Both the position numbers and the translations under genes were made by a program. From a virus: 38,397 nucleotides of DNA. The stretch lies in the IMG/VR virus record IMGVR_UViG_3300036861_000825, positions 1-38,397 of that record. One strand, given 5' to 3'. Shown piece by piece: positions 16,306-24,270 of the stretch (within the stretch, counting starts at the first letter, position 1; the number at the start of each line of letters is the position of its first letter). The notes beneath the pieces were generated by a model. The model was given only the letters and a program-made list of their open reading frames with translations. It was not told the DNA's origin and ran no database searches.

Positions 16306-19300
16306 GTGCTCACGGGCTCGAAGCGCATGTCGCGCATCGGCGACAAGGACACCTTCTGGGTGCTCGAGCTCGAGGTAGCGGGCCAGTCGTACTACTTCGG
16401 CGACGTCTCCCGCGACATCACGAACCGGTACGGGAAGCCCACCGTCATCCACGTGCTCGGCTGCAACCTCGTCGACGCGTTCACGAAGGCCTTCGACGTC
16501 GCGACGGACTACAGCGCCGACTCGAGCGTGTCGTTCGAAGGGCTCCGGCTCCCCATCCAGCTCCCCGACGCCTTCCGTGCCGGCGAGACGATGGTGGCCA
16601 ACCGCGCGCTCCTCTCGCTCGTGCGCGATGGCGAGGACTACGGCCAGAAGTGGACGCAGGTCGCCGGCGTCGTCGAGAGCCCGAACATCATGGACGTGCA
16701 GGCTCCCGAGCACACGGTCAGCTTCACGGTCCAACAGGAGCGCGGCAGGGTGCAGCGCTTCCCGGACGACGACTACGTCATCCAGCCCGGCTGGATCGCG
16801 TCCGTGAATCTCGCGCAGACGCCCGCCGAGCTCTTCGGGTGGGACAACGACGACATGCTGTCCGACGACGACAGCGACCACGCCGGCGACGCCGGCGAGC
16901 TCACGCCCGAGTGGCTCGCGTTCTACCTGTTCGGCAGCACCGACATCACGCTCGAGATGCCGACCGAGTACGCCGACAGCCCCGTCTACGCGCCGTTCGT
17001 CTTCGGGCGTCCGGGCATCGACAGCCTCACCGCGCTTTCGCGCGACCTCGACAGCAACGGCACCCTCGACTCCGGGATCCCCGACGAGCGGGCGCTTGGG
17101 TACTACACGACGTCCGGCCAGACGATCGCGGTGCGCGCGCTCGAGGTGGAGGACGACGAGGGGCTCAAGCTCCACGACGCCGTCGACGAGTACGACAGCT
17201 CGCTGAACATCGACACCGACGAGTCGGGGAGCGACAAGTTCTCCTTCGTGTTCGAGTTCCGCGAGACCGGGCTCTACGCCCGCGTGCTCGTCCACGCCGG
17301 CGAAGCGCTCCAGGTCGGCTCGACCCTCCGCATCGTCGACCGGGCGAACTTCGGGACGCCGTACGACACGACGGGCGACTACACGGTGCAGCTCGCCTAC
17401 ACGACGAACGGGCGGCCCTACAGCTACGTCGACATCCCCGCGGACTACTCGCGCTACCTTCACATCCTCGACCCGGTCGACCGCGACCACGACACGGCGG
17501 ACGGGGGCGGCGTCTTCATCGTCCTCGACGGCGACGACAGCGAGTTCCACATCTTCAACGAGGAGGCGAGCGGGCCGCTCGATGGCGTCGGCGGGCACAG
17601 CTTCGTCGACGAGGACGTCGTGAAGGGGATGTGGGACATCTTCTACGTCTGCTGGATCTCGGCACTGCGGACCGGCGGCAACATCGGCGACGCGCTCGAG
17701 GCCTTCTTCGCCATCCCGGTGATCCAGCGCATCTTCGAGGGCTCGAACGCCTCAGGCCGGACGTACCAGGACTACCACCTCTCGTGCTTCAACTTCGCGA
17801 TGGATCCGGGCGGCGGGGACGACCCGTTCGTCATCCGCTACCCGGTCGTCGACGACCTCACGAACTACGGCGTGACGAACTGGACCGTCGGTGGGCAGCG
17901 CTACCTCGACGACGCGTGCTGCGAGAACCCGGCCGAGCTCATCATGTTCATGTGCGACTGCGCGGGCGTTCAGTACGACCGCGGGTCGCTCTTCACGCTG
18001 CGCGACAAGTTCCGGAACTGGAAGATCGGCGGCGTCATCGACGACGCCACGGACGTGCTCTCGTACGCGGTCGACGTGCTGCAGTCGTTCCTCCCGTTCT
18101 CGCTCGGGCGATCCCCGGACGGCATCACTGCGACCTTCTGGAATTGGGCCGCGACGAAGCTCGACGCGTGCCACCACTTCGTCGAGGGCGTCGACCTCGA
18201 GGTGGTCGGTGACGGCGTGGCGGCCGACGAGTCGAACGTCATCCGCTCGCTCCGGATCTCCGGCCGCAAGGTGTCGTGGCTCTCGCAGGGCAAGCCGCCG
18301 TTCGCCACCACCACCGCGGTGACGGACGACCTCCTCACCGAGAAGGAGCTCAACAAGCTGAACCGGCTCCGCTCCCACCAGGGGATCACGACCGGATGGA
18401 AGCGCGGGCACTCGGCGGCGCGGCGCTACGCCCGCTACCTGCACGAGCTCCGAACGAAGTACGGCACGTGGGACTTCTCGCAGAACTTCGAGGTGACCGA
18501 GGGTGCGGACGAGTACTGGCGCACGAACAACTACACGGGCGACATCGTGTCGGCGAACCAGGGGCACTGGTTCGAGAACCCGCTCACCTTCCCGATCGAA
18601 GACGAGCGCGAGGAGCAGTGGTCGCGGTTCATGCCGAGCCCGATCCTCATCGCCGCGTTCAGTCGCAACAAGGAGCTCGACGCCGAGGACCTGGTGCTCG
18701 AGATCGAGGAGCTCTACGACACGGACACGCTGGGGCGGTCCGCGGACTCGCTCATCGCCGCGCGCGCAAACCCCGTGCTCACGTTCCAGGGCATCAGCGG
18801 GAAGGAGCTCGGCTGGGTCGTCGAAGGCGACGAGGTCCGGGTGACGGCGCCGACGTTCGGCATCTACGACGAGGAGTGCTTCGTCGCCGAGAAGACGTGG
18901 CAGCAGACCAACGTCGCGTGGCGGTTCCGGCTGAAGCGGAAGCCGCAACCGGCCGCGCACCCGACACCGAACGCCGAGGTGTCGACGCCGGCCTCAGAGA
19001 TGGTGGACACCGAGGCGGCGCTCACCGTGTTGTGGGTGGATGCCGAGGGCGGCGAGAGTCCGGACGAGCTCTGGGATCTCAGCGATGTCGACGGCGACCT
19101 CGTGTTCTCCGGGTCGACTGTCCGCGACGACGGCGGCTGGTCGAGCTCCCCGAGCTTCGCCATCCTCGCGACGGGCGACGGCGGGTTCCAGGTCTGGGAC
19201 TCCGGTTTCGCGGATCCGCCCTACGTGGCAACGGTCCACAGCCAGATCCTCCAGTTCGGGGCAGACGGCGACTTCTGGTTCGCGTGCGTGCTCTACCCGG

Positions 19301-19737
19301 CCTCGAACGGATCGAACCCACGCATCATCCTCGGGCACGAGCGGACGGCGACGAGCTTCTTCGTCATCCGCCAGACGACCGCCGGCAGGATCGAGCTCGT
19401 GAAGAACGTCTCGGGGGTCGAGACGACGATCCTCACGTCCACGTCTTCCGTCTCGCTCGTCGGGCCAACGCAGGTCCTCTTCAACTGGCACGGCGGCTTC
19501 ACGTCCGTTGGGATCAACGGGGTGTGGGAGGCGAGTGCTGTCGACCACACCGACTACAACCAGTTCAGCTCGGGGACGGGGAGCGGAACCGTCCGCTTCC
19601 TCGACTCGGGCCTCAGTGGCACCGCCGGCGACAACTACATCGGCCTGATCGACGACATCGTCTGCCGAATCGGGTCCTACTGGACGAACGCTACGAGCGT
19701 CGGCGCTACGTACACGCACCCGCTCACCCCAACTTGA
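16306..19737 (+). CDS. Tail hub/receptor protein with LamG-like C-terminus
   Basis: 1143-residue protein five bases after the previous stop, with a GTG start and AGGAGCTGTAGGA upstream. The N-terminal 130 residues (VSRDITNRYGKPTVIHVLG and following) resemble a tail-tip or baseplate module. Residues about 150-880 hold several long beta and mixed regions. Residues about 905-1143 look like a laminin G/concanavalin-like lectin domain, with alternating strands such as VLFNWHGGFTSVGINGVWE and FLDSGLSGTAGDNYIGLIDDI. Such C-terminal lectin folds bind sugars. The protein is probably the central hub or the receptor-binding tip. Its stop overlaps the TTGACG of the second structured leader. Confidence 0.6.
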   Translation: MLTGSKRMSRIGDKDTFWVLELEVAGQSYYFGDVSRDITNRYGKPTVIHVLGCNLVDAFTKAFDVATDYSADSSVSFEGLRLPIQLPDAFRAGETMVANRALLSLVRDGEDYGQKWTQVAGVVESPNIMDVQAPEHTVSFTVQQERGRVQRFPDDDYVIQPGWIASVNLAQTPAELFGWDNDDMLSDDDSDHAGDAGELTPEWLAFYLFGSTDITLEMPTEYADSPVYAPFVFGRPGIDSLTALSRDLDSNGTLDSGIPDERALGYYTTSGQTIAVRALEVEDDEGLKLHDAVDEYDSSLNIDTDESGSDKFSFVFEFRETGLYARVLVHAGEALQVGSTLRIVDRANFGTPYDTTGDYTVQLAYTTNGRPYSYVDIPADYSRYLHILDPVDRDHDTADGGGVFIVLDGDDSEFHIFNEEASGPLDGVGGHSFVDEDVVKGMWDIFYVCWISALRTGGNIGDALEAFFAIPVIQRIFEGSNASGRTYQDYHLSCFNFAMDPGGGDDPFVIRYPVVDDLTNYGVTNWTVGGQRYLDDACCENPAELIMFMCDCAGVQYDRGSLFTLRDKFRNWKIGGVIDDATDVLSYAVDVLQSFLPFSLGRSPDGITATFWNWAATKLDACHHFVEGVDLEVVGDGVAADESNVIRSLRISGRKVSWLSQGKPPFATTTAVTDDLLTEKELNKLNRLRSHQGITTGWKRGHSAARRYARYLHELRTKYGTWDFSQNFEVTEGADEYWRTNNYTGDIVSANQGHWFENPLTFPIEDEREEQWSRFMPSPILIAAFSRNKELDAEDLVLEIEELYDTDTLGRSADSLIAARANPVLTFQGISGKELGWVVEGDEVRVTAPTFGIYDEECFVAEKTWQQTNVAWRFRLKRKPQPAAHPTPNAEVSTPASEMVDTEAALTVLWVDAEGGESPDELWDLSDVDGDLVFSGSTVRDDGGWSSSPSFAILATGDGGFQVWDSGFADPPYVATVHSQILQFGADGDFWFACVLYPASNGSNPRIILGHERTATSFFVIRQTTAGRIELVKNVSGVETTILTSTSSVSLVGPTQVLFNWHGGFTSVGINGVWEASAVDHTDYNQFSSGTGSGTVRFLDSGLSGTAGDNYIGLIDDIVCRIGSYWTNATSVGATYTHPLTPT

Positions 19738-19852
19738 CGATCGGTGCTCTCGTAGCGTATTTCTGACTGCGCAAGATCAGCATTGCCCTCGGGGTCGCGA
19801 TCCCGAAATCACCGCGTAGGGGCCATCCGAACCTCGATGGAGGCGGCCCCCG
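19734..19852 (+). promoter_or_regulatory. Second structured leader, copy of capsid leader
   Basis: Non-coding leader with the same order of elements as 5260-5415: TTGACG (19734-19739), GTAGCGTATTTCTG, then the shared core GCCCTCGGGGTCGCGA at 19785-19800 and CACCGCGTAGGGG. Hairpin 1 is TCGGG 19789-19793 with CCCGA 19802-19806. Hairpin 2 is closed by GGGGCC 19819-19824 and GGCCCC 19845-19850, with an inner CCTC 19832-19835 / GAGG 19840-19843. The GGAGG ribosome site (19839-19843) is inside the inner stem, so folding would hide it. The spacing of a possible -10 box differs from copy 1, so promoter activity is less certain than RNA structure. Confidence 0.6.
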
Positions 19853-20239
19853 ATGGCGTTCGTACAGGGCAGCATTACTCGCCGAAAGATCACGATGGGC
19901 GGGGTCAACTACCTCCGCCTGGACTGGACCGACACCGAGGCGGGCACCGACGCGGCGAACACCGAGGGCACGATCCCGGACCTGCCGGAGCTCTGCCGGC
20001 TCATCTACTGGAAGGCGACCGCCAGCGCCTCGACGATCCAGACGCGCTGGATGGACACGGCACTCGCTGCCATCGGCTCGCACGCGGACCTCGGCCAGAT
20101 GCAGACGCGGGCCATTCGGATCAACGAGGAGCCGAACCTACTCCTCCCGCTCGGGTCGAGCTCGCTCTTCTACCGCGACTGCGTCCTGACCTCGACGGCG
20201 ACGGTCGTGCATCGCGCCGTCATCCTCTACGGAGCGTAG
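19853..20239 (+). CDS. Small tail-associated beta protein, 128 residues
   Basis: Unrecognised 128-residue protein, first of a set of small genes after the tail-tip genes. It begins MAFVQGSITRRKITMGG and has strand-rich segments (VNYLRLDWTDTEAG, LCRLIYWKATASA, SLFYRDCVLTSTATVVHRAVILYG). No signal or membrane segment is seen. It is preceded by a structured leader that duplicates the one before the capsid gene, so it may be a high-copy virion component such as a fibre or decoration protein. Three bases separate it from the next GTG. Confidence 0.5.
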   Translation: MAFVQGSITRRKITMGGVNYLRLDWTDTEAGTDAANTEGTIPDLPELCRLIYWKATASASTIQTRWMDTALAAIGSHADLGQMQTRAIRINEEPNLLLPLGSSSLFYRDCVLTSTATVVHRAVILYGA

Positions 20240-20242
20240 GCC

Positions 20243-20797
20243 GTGTGGCACCTCATGGCCGACGTGCGCTCGCCGGCGATCGGCACGGGCGGCGGAGGGT
20301 GGACGAAGACCACCTACTCGGCCGCGGCCGACATGCCGGACACCGTCCCGCAGGCGGGCGTCGATACCTGGTACCGCTGCCTGCTCCACTCGGACCAGGC
20401 GCAGACGACGTCGAACTTCGTCGCCTTCGTGAATGGCGATCTCACGGCGGCGAACTACCACGCGCAGCGCGCTCTCGCGCAGGATGGCGTGGGCTCCTTC
20501 ATCGAGAGCACGACGCCGAACGGGACGCAGCAGGCCGGCGGCACGAACGTCGCCGGCTACTTCAGCGTCGTCTACCTGTACTACCCGTTCTTCCGCATGG
20601 CCTCGCGGCAGCGCACGTGCCTCCTCTGGTCGTGCATCGAGCTTGCGGCCACATCGCAGCAGTGCTCGGTCTCGGCGGTGAAGCGCCAGGGTGCGAGCGT
20701 CACCGGCACGATCACCGACCCGCTCACGAGCGTGAACATGCGGCACCCGACGCAGGTCTGCAACTACTCGGGCGAAGTCCACCGGATGGCCGCATGA
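20243..20797 (+). CDS. Small tail-associated protein, paralogue A
   Basis: 184-residue protein with a GTG start. Its central and C-terminal region (about residues 40-160) aligns with the protein encoded at 21156-21737. The match includes GVDTWYRCLL against GVDAYLKLLI, YFSVVYLYYPFFRMASRQR against YYSIVLIAIPFIRKAAVQR, and a shared VKRQ/HKRQ followed by a TxTD/GTLVD stretch. The two therefore look like products of an old duplication. It holds six Cys, more than its relatives. Likely a beta-structured tail or fibre component; exact role unknown. It overlaps the next gene by four bases (ATGA). Confidence 0.5.
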   Translation: MWHLMADVRSPAIGTGGGGWTKTTYSAAADMPDTVPQAGVDTWYRCLLHSDQAQTTSNFVAFVNGDLTAANYHAQRALAQDGVGSFIESTTPNGTQQAGGTNVAGYFSVVYLYYPFFRMASRQRTCLLWSCIELAATSQQCSVSAVKRQGASVTGTITDPLTSVNMRHPTQVCNYSGEVHRMAA

Positions 20798-21159
20798 AGC
20801 TCTTCCTGCTCGTCGACCGGAAGACGGACGAGATCCGCGGCACGAGCCCGATGGGGTACGGTCCGGACGCGCTCATCCCCGAGGGCTGCGAAGTGCTCGA
20901 GGTCGACGACGTCGACGACGGGCAGCCCGGCGTGAAGCTCGACCGCAAGAACATGCGGCTCGTCGTGGACCAGGACGCACGCGACGCGATCAAGATCGCG
21001 AGCACCGAGGACAAGCTCGTCGGGCTCTACGTGACGCAGGCCGGGCTGGCGGCCGCCGAGGCCGCCGGCCTCGACACCAAAGGCCAGCGCGATCGCGTCG
21101 ACGAGCTGATCGACTCGCTCCACGACACCCTCGCCGAGCTGAGGGGCGAAACGCCATGA
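20794..21159 (+). CDS. Hypothetical protein between paralogues, 121 residues
   Basis: 121-residue protein starting at ATG 20794 in ATGA overlap. The N-terminal half is beta-like and acidic (CEVLEVDDVDDGQPG). The C-terminal half is helical and charged (GLAAAEAAGLDTKGQRDRVDELIDSLHDTLAEL). It sits between two paralogous beta proteins and is coupled to both. A chaperone or partner for them would fit, but there is no direct evidence. Not recognised. Confidence 0.5.
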   Translation: MKLFLLVDRKTDEIRGTSPMGYGPDALIPEGCEVLEVDDVDDGQPGVKLDRKNMRLVVDQDARDAIKIASTEDKLVGLYVTQAGLAAAEAAGLDTKGQRDRVDELIDSLHDTLAELRGETP

Positions 21160-21737
21160 GCCCCTTCAAGGTGCAGGGCGTCAACCCGCAGGCCGCCGGC
21201 GGCCTCGTGTACCCGCAGCACGCGAACCTCGGATGGATGTACGGCGACTTCGCGGCTGCGGCCTCGAACACGATCGCACTGCCGGGCGGCGGGGTCGACG
21301 CGTACCTGAAGCTCCTGATCAAGGGCGACACGGCGGCGACCTCGATCGGCCTCACGATCACGCTCATCTTCGACGGCGGCGAAGACACGACGACCGGCGA
21401 CTACCACTGGCAACAGGTCGGCGGCTCGAACGCGGCCAGCATCGTCGCCGAGGGGACGAACTTCACGCCCTGCATCATCGCGGCCGGCAACTCGGTGTCG
21501 ACCTACTACTCGATCGTCCTCATCGCGATCCCGTTCATCCGGAAGGCGGCGGTCCAGCGGTCGCTCCTCATCACGAGCGTGGCGGAGAAGGCCGCACTCG
21601 ACCAGACGCTCGCGTTCGCGGTTCACAAGCGGCAGACGGCGGGTGTTGGCACGCTCGTCGACGTGCCGCGGTCGCTGAAGATCGCGTGCACTGCCGGCAA
21701 CGTGCTCGGCACCTACGGCGTGCGCGCGGGGGCATGA
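21156..21737 (+). CDS. Small tail-associated protein, paralogue B
   Basis: 193-residue protein, coupled by ATGA to the gene before it. It is the paralogue of the 20243-20797 product, with the same order of strand motifs but fewer Cys and more Ala/Thr. Its segments YYSIVLIAIPFIRKAAVQR and LDQTLAFAVHKRQTAG carry the clearest match. Probably a structural tail or fibre protein. The stop codon overlaps the start of a small membrane protein gene, linking tail genes to the lysis cassette. Confidence 0.5.
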   Translation: MSPFKVQGVNPQAAGGLVYPQHANLGWMYGDFAAAASNTIALPGGGVDAYLKLLIKGDTAATSIGLTITLIFDGGEDTTTGDYHWQQVGGSNAASIVAEGTNFTPCIIAAGNSVSTYYSIVLIAIPFIRKAAVQRSLLITSVAEKAALDQTLAFAVHKRQTAGVGTLVDVPRSLKIACTAGNVLGTYGVRAGA

Positions 21738-21865
21738 TGATCGCCACCGCCGGTATCGCCCCCGCAAACGTCGTCGTGCTGCTCCTCTGCACGCTCGCGA
21801 TTGGGCTGCTGCTCGGGTTCATGCTCGGCGTCGCGGTCATGACCGGACGGGGGACAGGCGGATGA
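21734..21865 (+). CDS. Small single-span membrane protein (holin-like)
   Basis: 43-residue protein from ATGATG at 21734, overlapping the previous stop and ending four bases into the endolysin gene (ATGA). One hydrophobic segment (about residues 11-37, VVVLLLCTLAIGLLLGFMLGV) is followed by a short tail with one Arg. The size, single span and location immediately before the endolysin fit a pinholin-like or antiholin-like protein. Too short for a confident family call. Confidence 0.5.
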   Translation: MMIATAGIAPANVVVLLLCTLAIGLLLGFMLGVAVMTGRGTGG

Positions 21866-22335
21866 CACTCGGCGACCTCCTCGTGCTGCACCCCGTCGCC
21901 CTCGACTTCTTGAAGGCGATCGGCACGCGCTACTGGTGGTGCCGGGGGACGCCGCGGACGCCCTGGGAGAGGCTCAAGGACGGCGTCGACTGCTCGGGCT
22001 TCGTGCAGATGGCGATCGTGCGCGCCGGCATCTACTCGAGCAACCAACCGGATCGGCGCGCCACGATGTCGACCCCGACGCTCCCGTCCCTCGCCGACAT
22101 CTGCCTCCCGACTCCGCAGCCGCAGTTCGGCGACCTCGCGATCTACCCGGGCCACGTGATGTTCTACCTCTTCGGACCGTTCGTGATCGGCGCGTCCGGT
22201 GGCGACAGCCACACGCTCGGCGACAACCCGAAGGCCTGCGTCCAGCTCGAGCGGTTCGACTACCGCCACGACTTCCTCACGTTCGGGACGCTCAAGCCCG
22301 AGCATCGTCTCACCCCGACAGGAGCCAACCCATGA
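21862..22335 (+). CDS. NlpC/P60 endolysin
   Basis: 157-residue peptidoglycan hydrolase of the NlpC/P60 type. The catalytic Cys44 is in GVDCSGFVQM (41-50). The catalytic His is most likely His98 in YPGHVMFY, and a third polar residue may be His117 or Asp115 in GGDSHTLG. The sequence FGDLAIYPGH (89-98) is the usual family strand before the His. No signal peptide or cell-wall binding domain is present, so it needs a holin or pinholin for release. It is coupled on both sides by ATGA overlaps. This family cuts within or between peptide stems, often gamma-D-Glu to diamino acid. Confidence 0.85.
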   Translation: MTLGDLLVLHPVALDFLKAIGTRYWWCRGTPRTPWERLKDGVDCSGFVQMAIVRAGIYSSNQPDRRATMSTPTLPSLADICLPTPQPQFGDLAIYPGHVMFYLFGPFVIGASGGDSHTLGDNPKACVQLERFDYRHDFLTFGTLKPEHRLTPTGANP

Positions 22336-22892
22336 GCCTCGTCCTCTTCCTCGCCCGCACCTTGGGCATCACGCTGCCGGGTTTCCTCGGCGACGTTCTC
22401 GTCGACCTCGCCAAGGGAATCCAGTGGCTCGTCGGCCAGCTCCACAAGAGCGACCTGCCCGGTGCGCAGAAGCTCGAGACCGCTGTCGCTCTCGCCCGAG
22501 AGTTCGCGGACGACTACCTCGACTCGATCCCGGCGTGGAAGGAGCTCGACGAGGATCGTCGTGACCGGATCCTCTCCGGCCTCGTCGAGCTCGTCCTCTT
22601 CTTCGAGCACATCAACGAGCACCCCGACGACCTGAACAAGACGGGCCCCGATTCGGGTGATGCCCGTCGCGCACGCCGCGTCGTGCTGCAGCGATTCCAG
22701 GACAAGCACGTGATCGGGTATCAGCAAGGCGAGGTCGTCGTCTCGGAACCGTCGGACATCAGCGGGGAGGCCGTCGTCGACGATCCCGAAGCGCCGCGGC
22801 TCGAGCCGGGCGAGGACGATCCCGCGAAGTGGACGGGGGAGCCCGAAGCCGCGCCCCCCACGAAGCCACGCAGTCACCACCGCGGACGATGA
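22332..22892 (+). CDS. Hypothetical lysis-cassette protein, 186 residues
   Basis: 186-residue protein directly after the endolysin (ATGA). Residues 1-38 are hydrophobic to amphipathic (MSLVLFLARTLGI, FLGDVLVDLAKGIQWLVG). The middle is helical and charged (about 45-120) and the C-terminal 60 residues are acidic and proline-rich, then basic (SHHRGR). It could be membrane-associated at its N-terminus. No catalytic motif is visible. Location suggests a role in lysis or in lysis timing, but this is positional only. Confidence 0.5.
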   Translation: MSLVLFLARTLGITLPGFLGDVLVDLAKGIQWLVGQLHKSDLPGAQKLETAVALAREFADDYLDSIPAWKELDEDRRDRILSGLVELVLFFEHINEHPDDLNKTGPDSGDARRARRVVLQRFQDKHVIGYQQGEVVVSEPSDISGEAVVDDPEAPRLEPGEDDPAKWTGEPEAAPPTKPRSHHRGR

Positions 22893-22996
22893 GGCCCGGG
22901 ACCAACGAGGCCCTCTGGTTGGTCATCGGGCTTGTGTTTGCGCTCCTCGCCGTGATGGCCGCGGCGTGGGGCTACGCGGGCTGCGTCACGCGCTGA
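22889..22996 (+). CDS. Very small membrane protein, 35 residues
   Basis: 35-residue ORF starting at ATG 22889 inside the previous stop (ATGA). It is one transmembrane segment (about residues 8-29, ALWLVIGLVFALLAVMAAAWG) followed by YAGCVTR. The AGC could be a weak lipobox, but there is almost no protein after the Cys. Third codon positions are GC-rich, supporting real coding. It could be a small lysis-related membrane peptide. Confidence 0.5.
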   Translation: MRPGTNEALWLVIGLVFALLAVMAAAWGYAGCVTR

Positions 22997-23008
22997 CGGA
23001 AGGGGACG

Positions 23009-23539
23009 ATGTCGGATGGACTGCGAAATCACGAACTTGCGAACGCCCTGTCGGAGAACGAGCGGGCGATTCGCGCCGCCACGATCGCTGCGCACGCCGG
23101 CTTCATTCGGATCGAGGAGCAGACGCGCATCGTCGCCCAGCACACCGAGGTGTTGCGCGCCCTCCAACGTGAGGTCGGCGGGCTCCGAAGCGCCGTCGAG
23201 AGTCTCGTGCAGCTCGAAGCGGATCGGCTCGACATCCGGAAGGAAAAGAACCGGCTCAAGCGCGAGGAGCTCGACCTCAAGCGCGAAGAGGACCAGATCT
23301 CCGGCTCCTACCAGATCACGAAGCTCGAGCACGATTCCAAGCAGCGCGAAAAGCTCATCGACGCGGCGCGGGACGGTGCGAAGGCCGTCGGTTCCTTTTT
23401 CCAGTCCAAGGGGGGACTCATCCTGTGCGGAATGATCGTCGTCGTCCTGGCCCAGGCACTGATGGGGACGGGCCCGCTCCTGGATTTGCTCTCGGGCCTC
23501 GTCGCACTCATGAAAGGGCTGAGGGGACAGGGGGGATGA
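23009..23539 (+). CDS. Coiled-coil tail-anchored membrane protein
   Basis: 176-residue protein in the lysis region. Residues about 10-125 are a long coiled coil rich in Glu, Arg, Lys and Leu (for example DIRKEKNRLKREELDLKREE). Residues about 136-152 form a hydrophobic segment (GLILCGMIVVVLAQALM), and a short amphipathic region (157-170) with a basic end follows. This is a C-terminally anchored topology. A spanin-like or holin-partner role is conceivable, but the canonical i-spanin has an N-terminal span, so the match is imperfect. It is preceded by GGAAGGGGAC as ribosome site. Confidence 0.55.
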   Translation: MSDGLRNHELANALSENERAIRAATIAAHAGFIRIEEQTRIVAQHTEVLRALQREVGGLRSAVESLVQLEADRLDIRKEKNRLKREELDLKREEDQISGSYQITKLEHDSKQREKLIDAARDGAKAVGSFFQSKGGLILCGMIVVVLAQALMGTGPLLDLLSGLVALMKGLRGQGG

Positions 23540-23632
23540 TCATGGAACGCGACCCGGAACCGACCGATCCAATGGTGACTGCGGCATGCCGGGCCCCGGA
23601 CTGCCCATGCTCCGCACTCGACCGCTCAGCCG

Positions 23633-23737
23633 ATGCGTGGGGCGGCGGCCGCCCGCGTGGTGGCGGCGCTCCCGGACAGCGGCCGCGTGATCGACTTCGC
23701 GCCGTCGACGACGAAACGGCGTCGGCGCGACCTGTAG
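23633..23737 (+). CDS. Possible small basic ORF, 34 residues
   Basis: ORF of 34 residues whose third codon positions are almost all G or C, unlike the two other plus frames over the same bases. It encodes a helical start (AAAARVVAALPDSG) and a strongly basic end (TTKRRRRDL). There is no good ribosome site. The overlapping alternative is an upstream extension, from ATG 23536 (ATGA with the previous gene), of the gene that follows. That extension has poorer codon use over this stretch. Either may be real; nothing else is seen in 23540-23760. Confidence 0.3.
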   Translation: MRGAAAARVVAALPDSGRVIDFAPSTTKRRRRDL

Positions 23738-23760
23738 TCCTTCAACCGAGAGGTGTTCCC

Positions 23761-23916
23761 GTGACCACACTCCTGATCGTGATCCTCGTCGTCCTCGCGC
23801 TCGGTGGTGGCGGGTGGGGCTACTCCCGCTGGGGATGGGGCGGCGGCGTCGGACCCATCGGCGGCGTGCTTCTCATCCTGTTGATTTTGTACTTGATGGG
23901 CTACCTGCACGGCTGA
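23761..23916 (+). CDS. DUF3309-like small membrane protein
   Basis: 51-residue protein from GTG 23761, preceded by a GAGAGG site. Two hydrophobic segments (residues about 3-13 and 34-48) flank a Gly/Trp-rich middle (GGGGWGYSRWGWGGG). This pattern, a short leader of Leu/Ile, then WGYS and Gly runs, then LILLILYLMGY, matches the DUF3309 family of tiny membrane proteins common in proteobacteria. Function is unknown in that family. Its presence at the end of a lysis cassette suggests a membrane role here. A 126-residue form starting at 23536 in the same frame is the alternative. Confidence 0.6.
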   Translation: MTTLLIVILVVLALGGGGWGYSRWGWGGGVGPIGGVLLILLILYLMGYLHG

Positions 23917-23952
23917 TCCTACGGGTGGAGCACACCACCAACGGGGGTCAAC

Positions 23953-24123
23953 ATGAGCAACACCACGAAGCCGCAGGACCAGCCGCACCCGCAGACGTCG
24001 AAGCCGACGGACCTTCCGTCCGCGGAGCCGAAGACGCCAGAGCCCAAGACGGCGACGCACGCTCCGGCGCAGGCGCGTCCCGAGGCGAAGCCCGACACGA
24101 CGCCCAAGACGGATCGGCACTGA
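23953..24123 (+). CDS. Proline/lysine-rich disordered protein, 56 residues
   Basis: 56-residue ORF from ATG 23953 after GGGGGTCAAC. It is almost all Pro, Lys, Thr, Ala, Glu, Asp and Gln (KPTDLPSAEPKTPEPK and similar), so intrinsically disordered. Repeated KPxx and EPKT units are visible. There are no hydrophobic segments. It is the penultimate ORF of the rightward late arm. Function unknown; it could be a chance expression of a repeat-like sequence, but it has a good ribosome site. Confidence 0.45.
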   Translation: MSNTTKPQDQPHPQTSKPTDLPSAEPKTPEPKTATHAPAQARPEAKPDTTPKTDRH

Positions 24124-24124
24124 C

Positions 24125-24190
24125 ATGGGCGCCGCACCGAAGCCGCAGCCCAAGCCCACCGCGCCGCGTCCGAATCCGAAACCGCGGTAG
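24125..24190 (+). CDS. Proline/lysine mini-ORF, 21 residues
   Basis: 21-codon ORF one base after the previous stop. It encodes a string of KP and PK dipeptides that resembles the preceding protein's composition. It could be a separate peptide or the remnant of a longer Pro-rich protein broken by the TGA at 24121. No ribosome site is obvious. Confidence 0.3.
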   Translation: MGAAPKPQPKPTAPRPNPKPR

Positions 24191-24205
24191 GCTGTCCGCA
24201 GCACG

Positions 24206-24265
24206 CAGCCCTTCGGGGCATAAGTATTGGACGCGTTCAGCCGGCTCCACGTGCGACTACGGCTG
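24206..24265. terminator. Candidate convergent terminator region
   Basis: The two long transcription arms converge here. GCCC (24208-24211), loop TTCG, GGGC (24216-24219) is a stable tetraloop hairpin, followed by the AT-rich ATAAGTATT. A second inverted repeat, AGCCG near 24239 with CGGCT near 24260, follows. No long T tract is present, so intrinsic termination may be weak. Confidence 0.4.
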
Positions 24266-24270
24266 ACTCT

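Noticed and set aside
14169-16352. Minus-strand ORF of 727 codons opposite the tail tip gene
   Set aside because: Arg/Val/Asp-rich shadow without recognisable features, opposite a gene with an Asp box and coupled start.
12849-21737. Diversity-generating retroelement or phase-variable tail genes
   Set aside because: No reverse transcriptase, template repeat or invertase was seen, so the paralogous tail genes are taken as ordinary duplication.
24191-24270. tRNA-like fold around the UUCG hairpin
   Set aside because: No acceptor stem, anticodon arm or T-loop GTTC pattern is present; no tRNA was found anywhere in the window.
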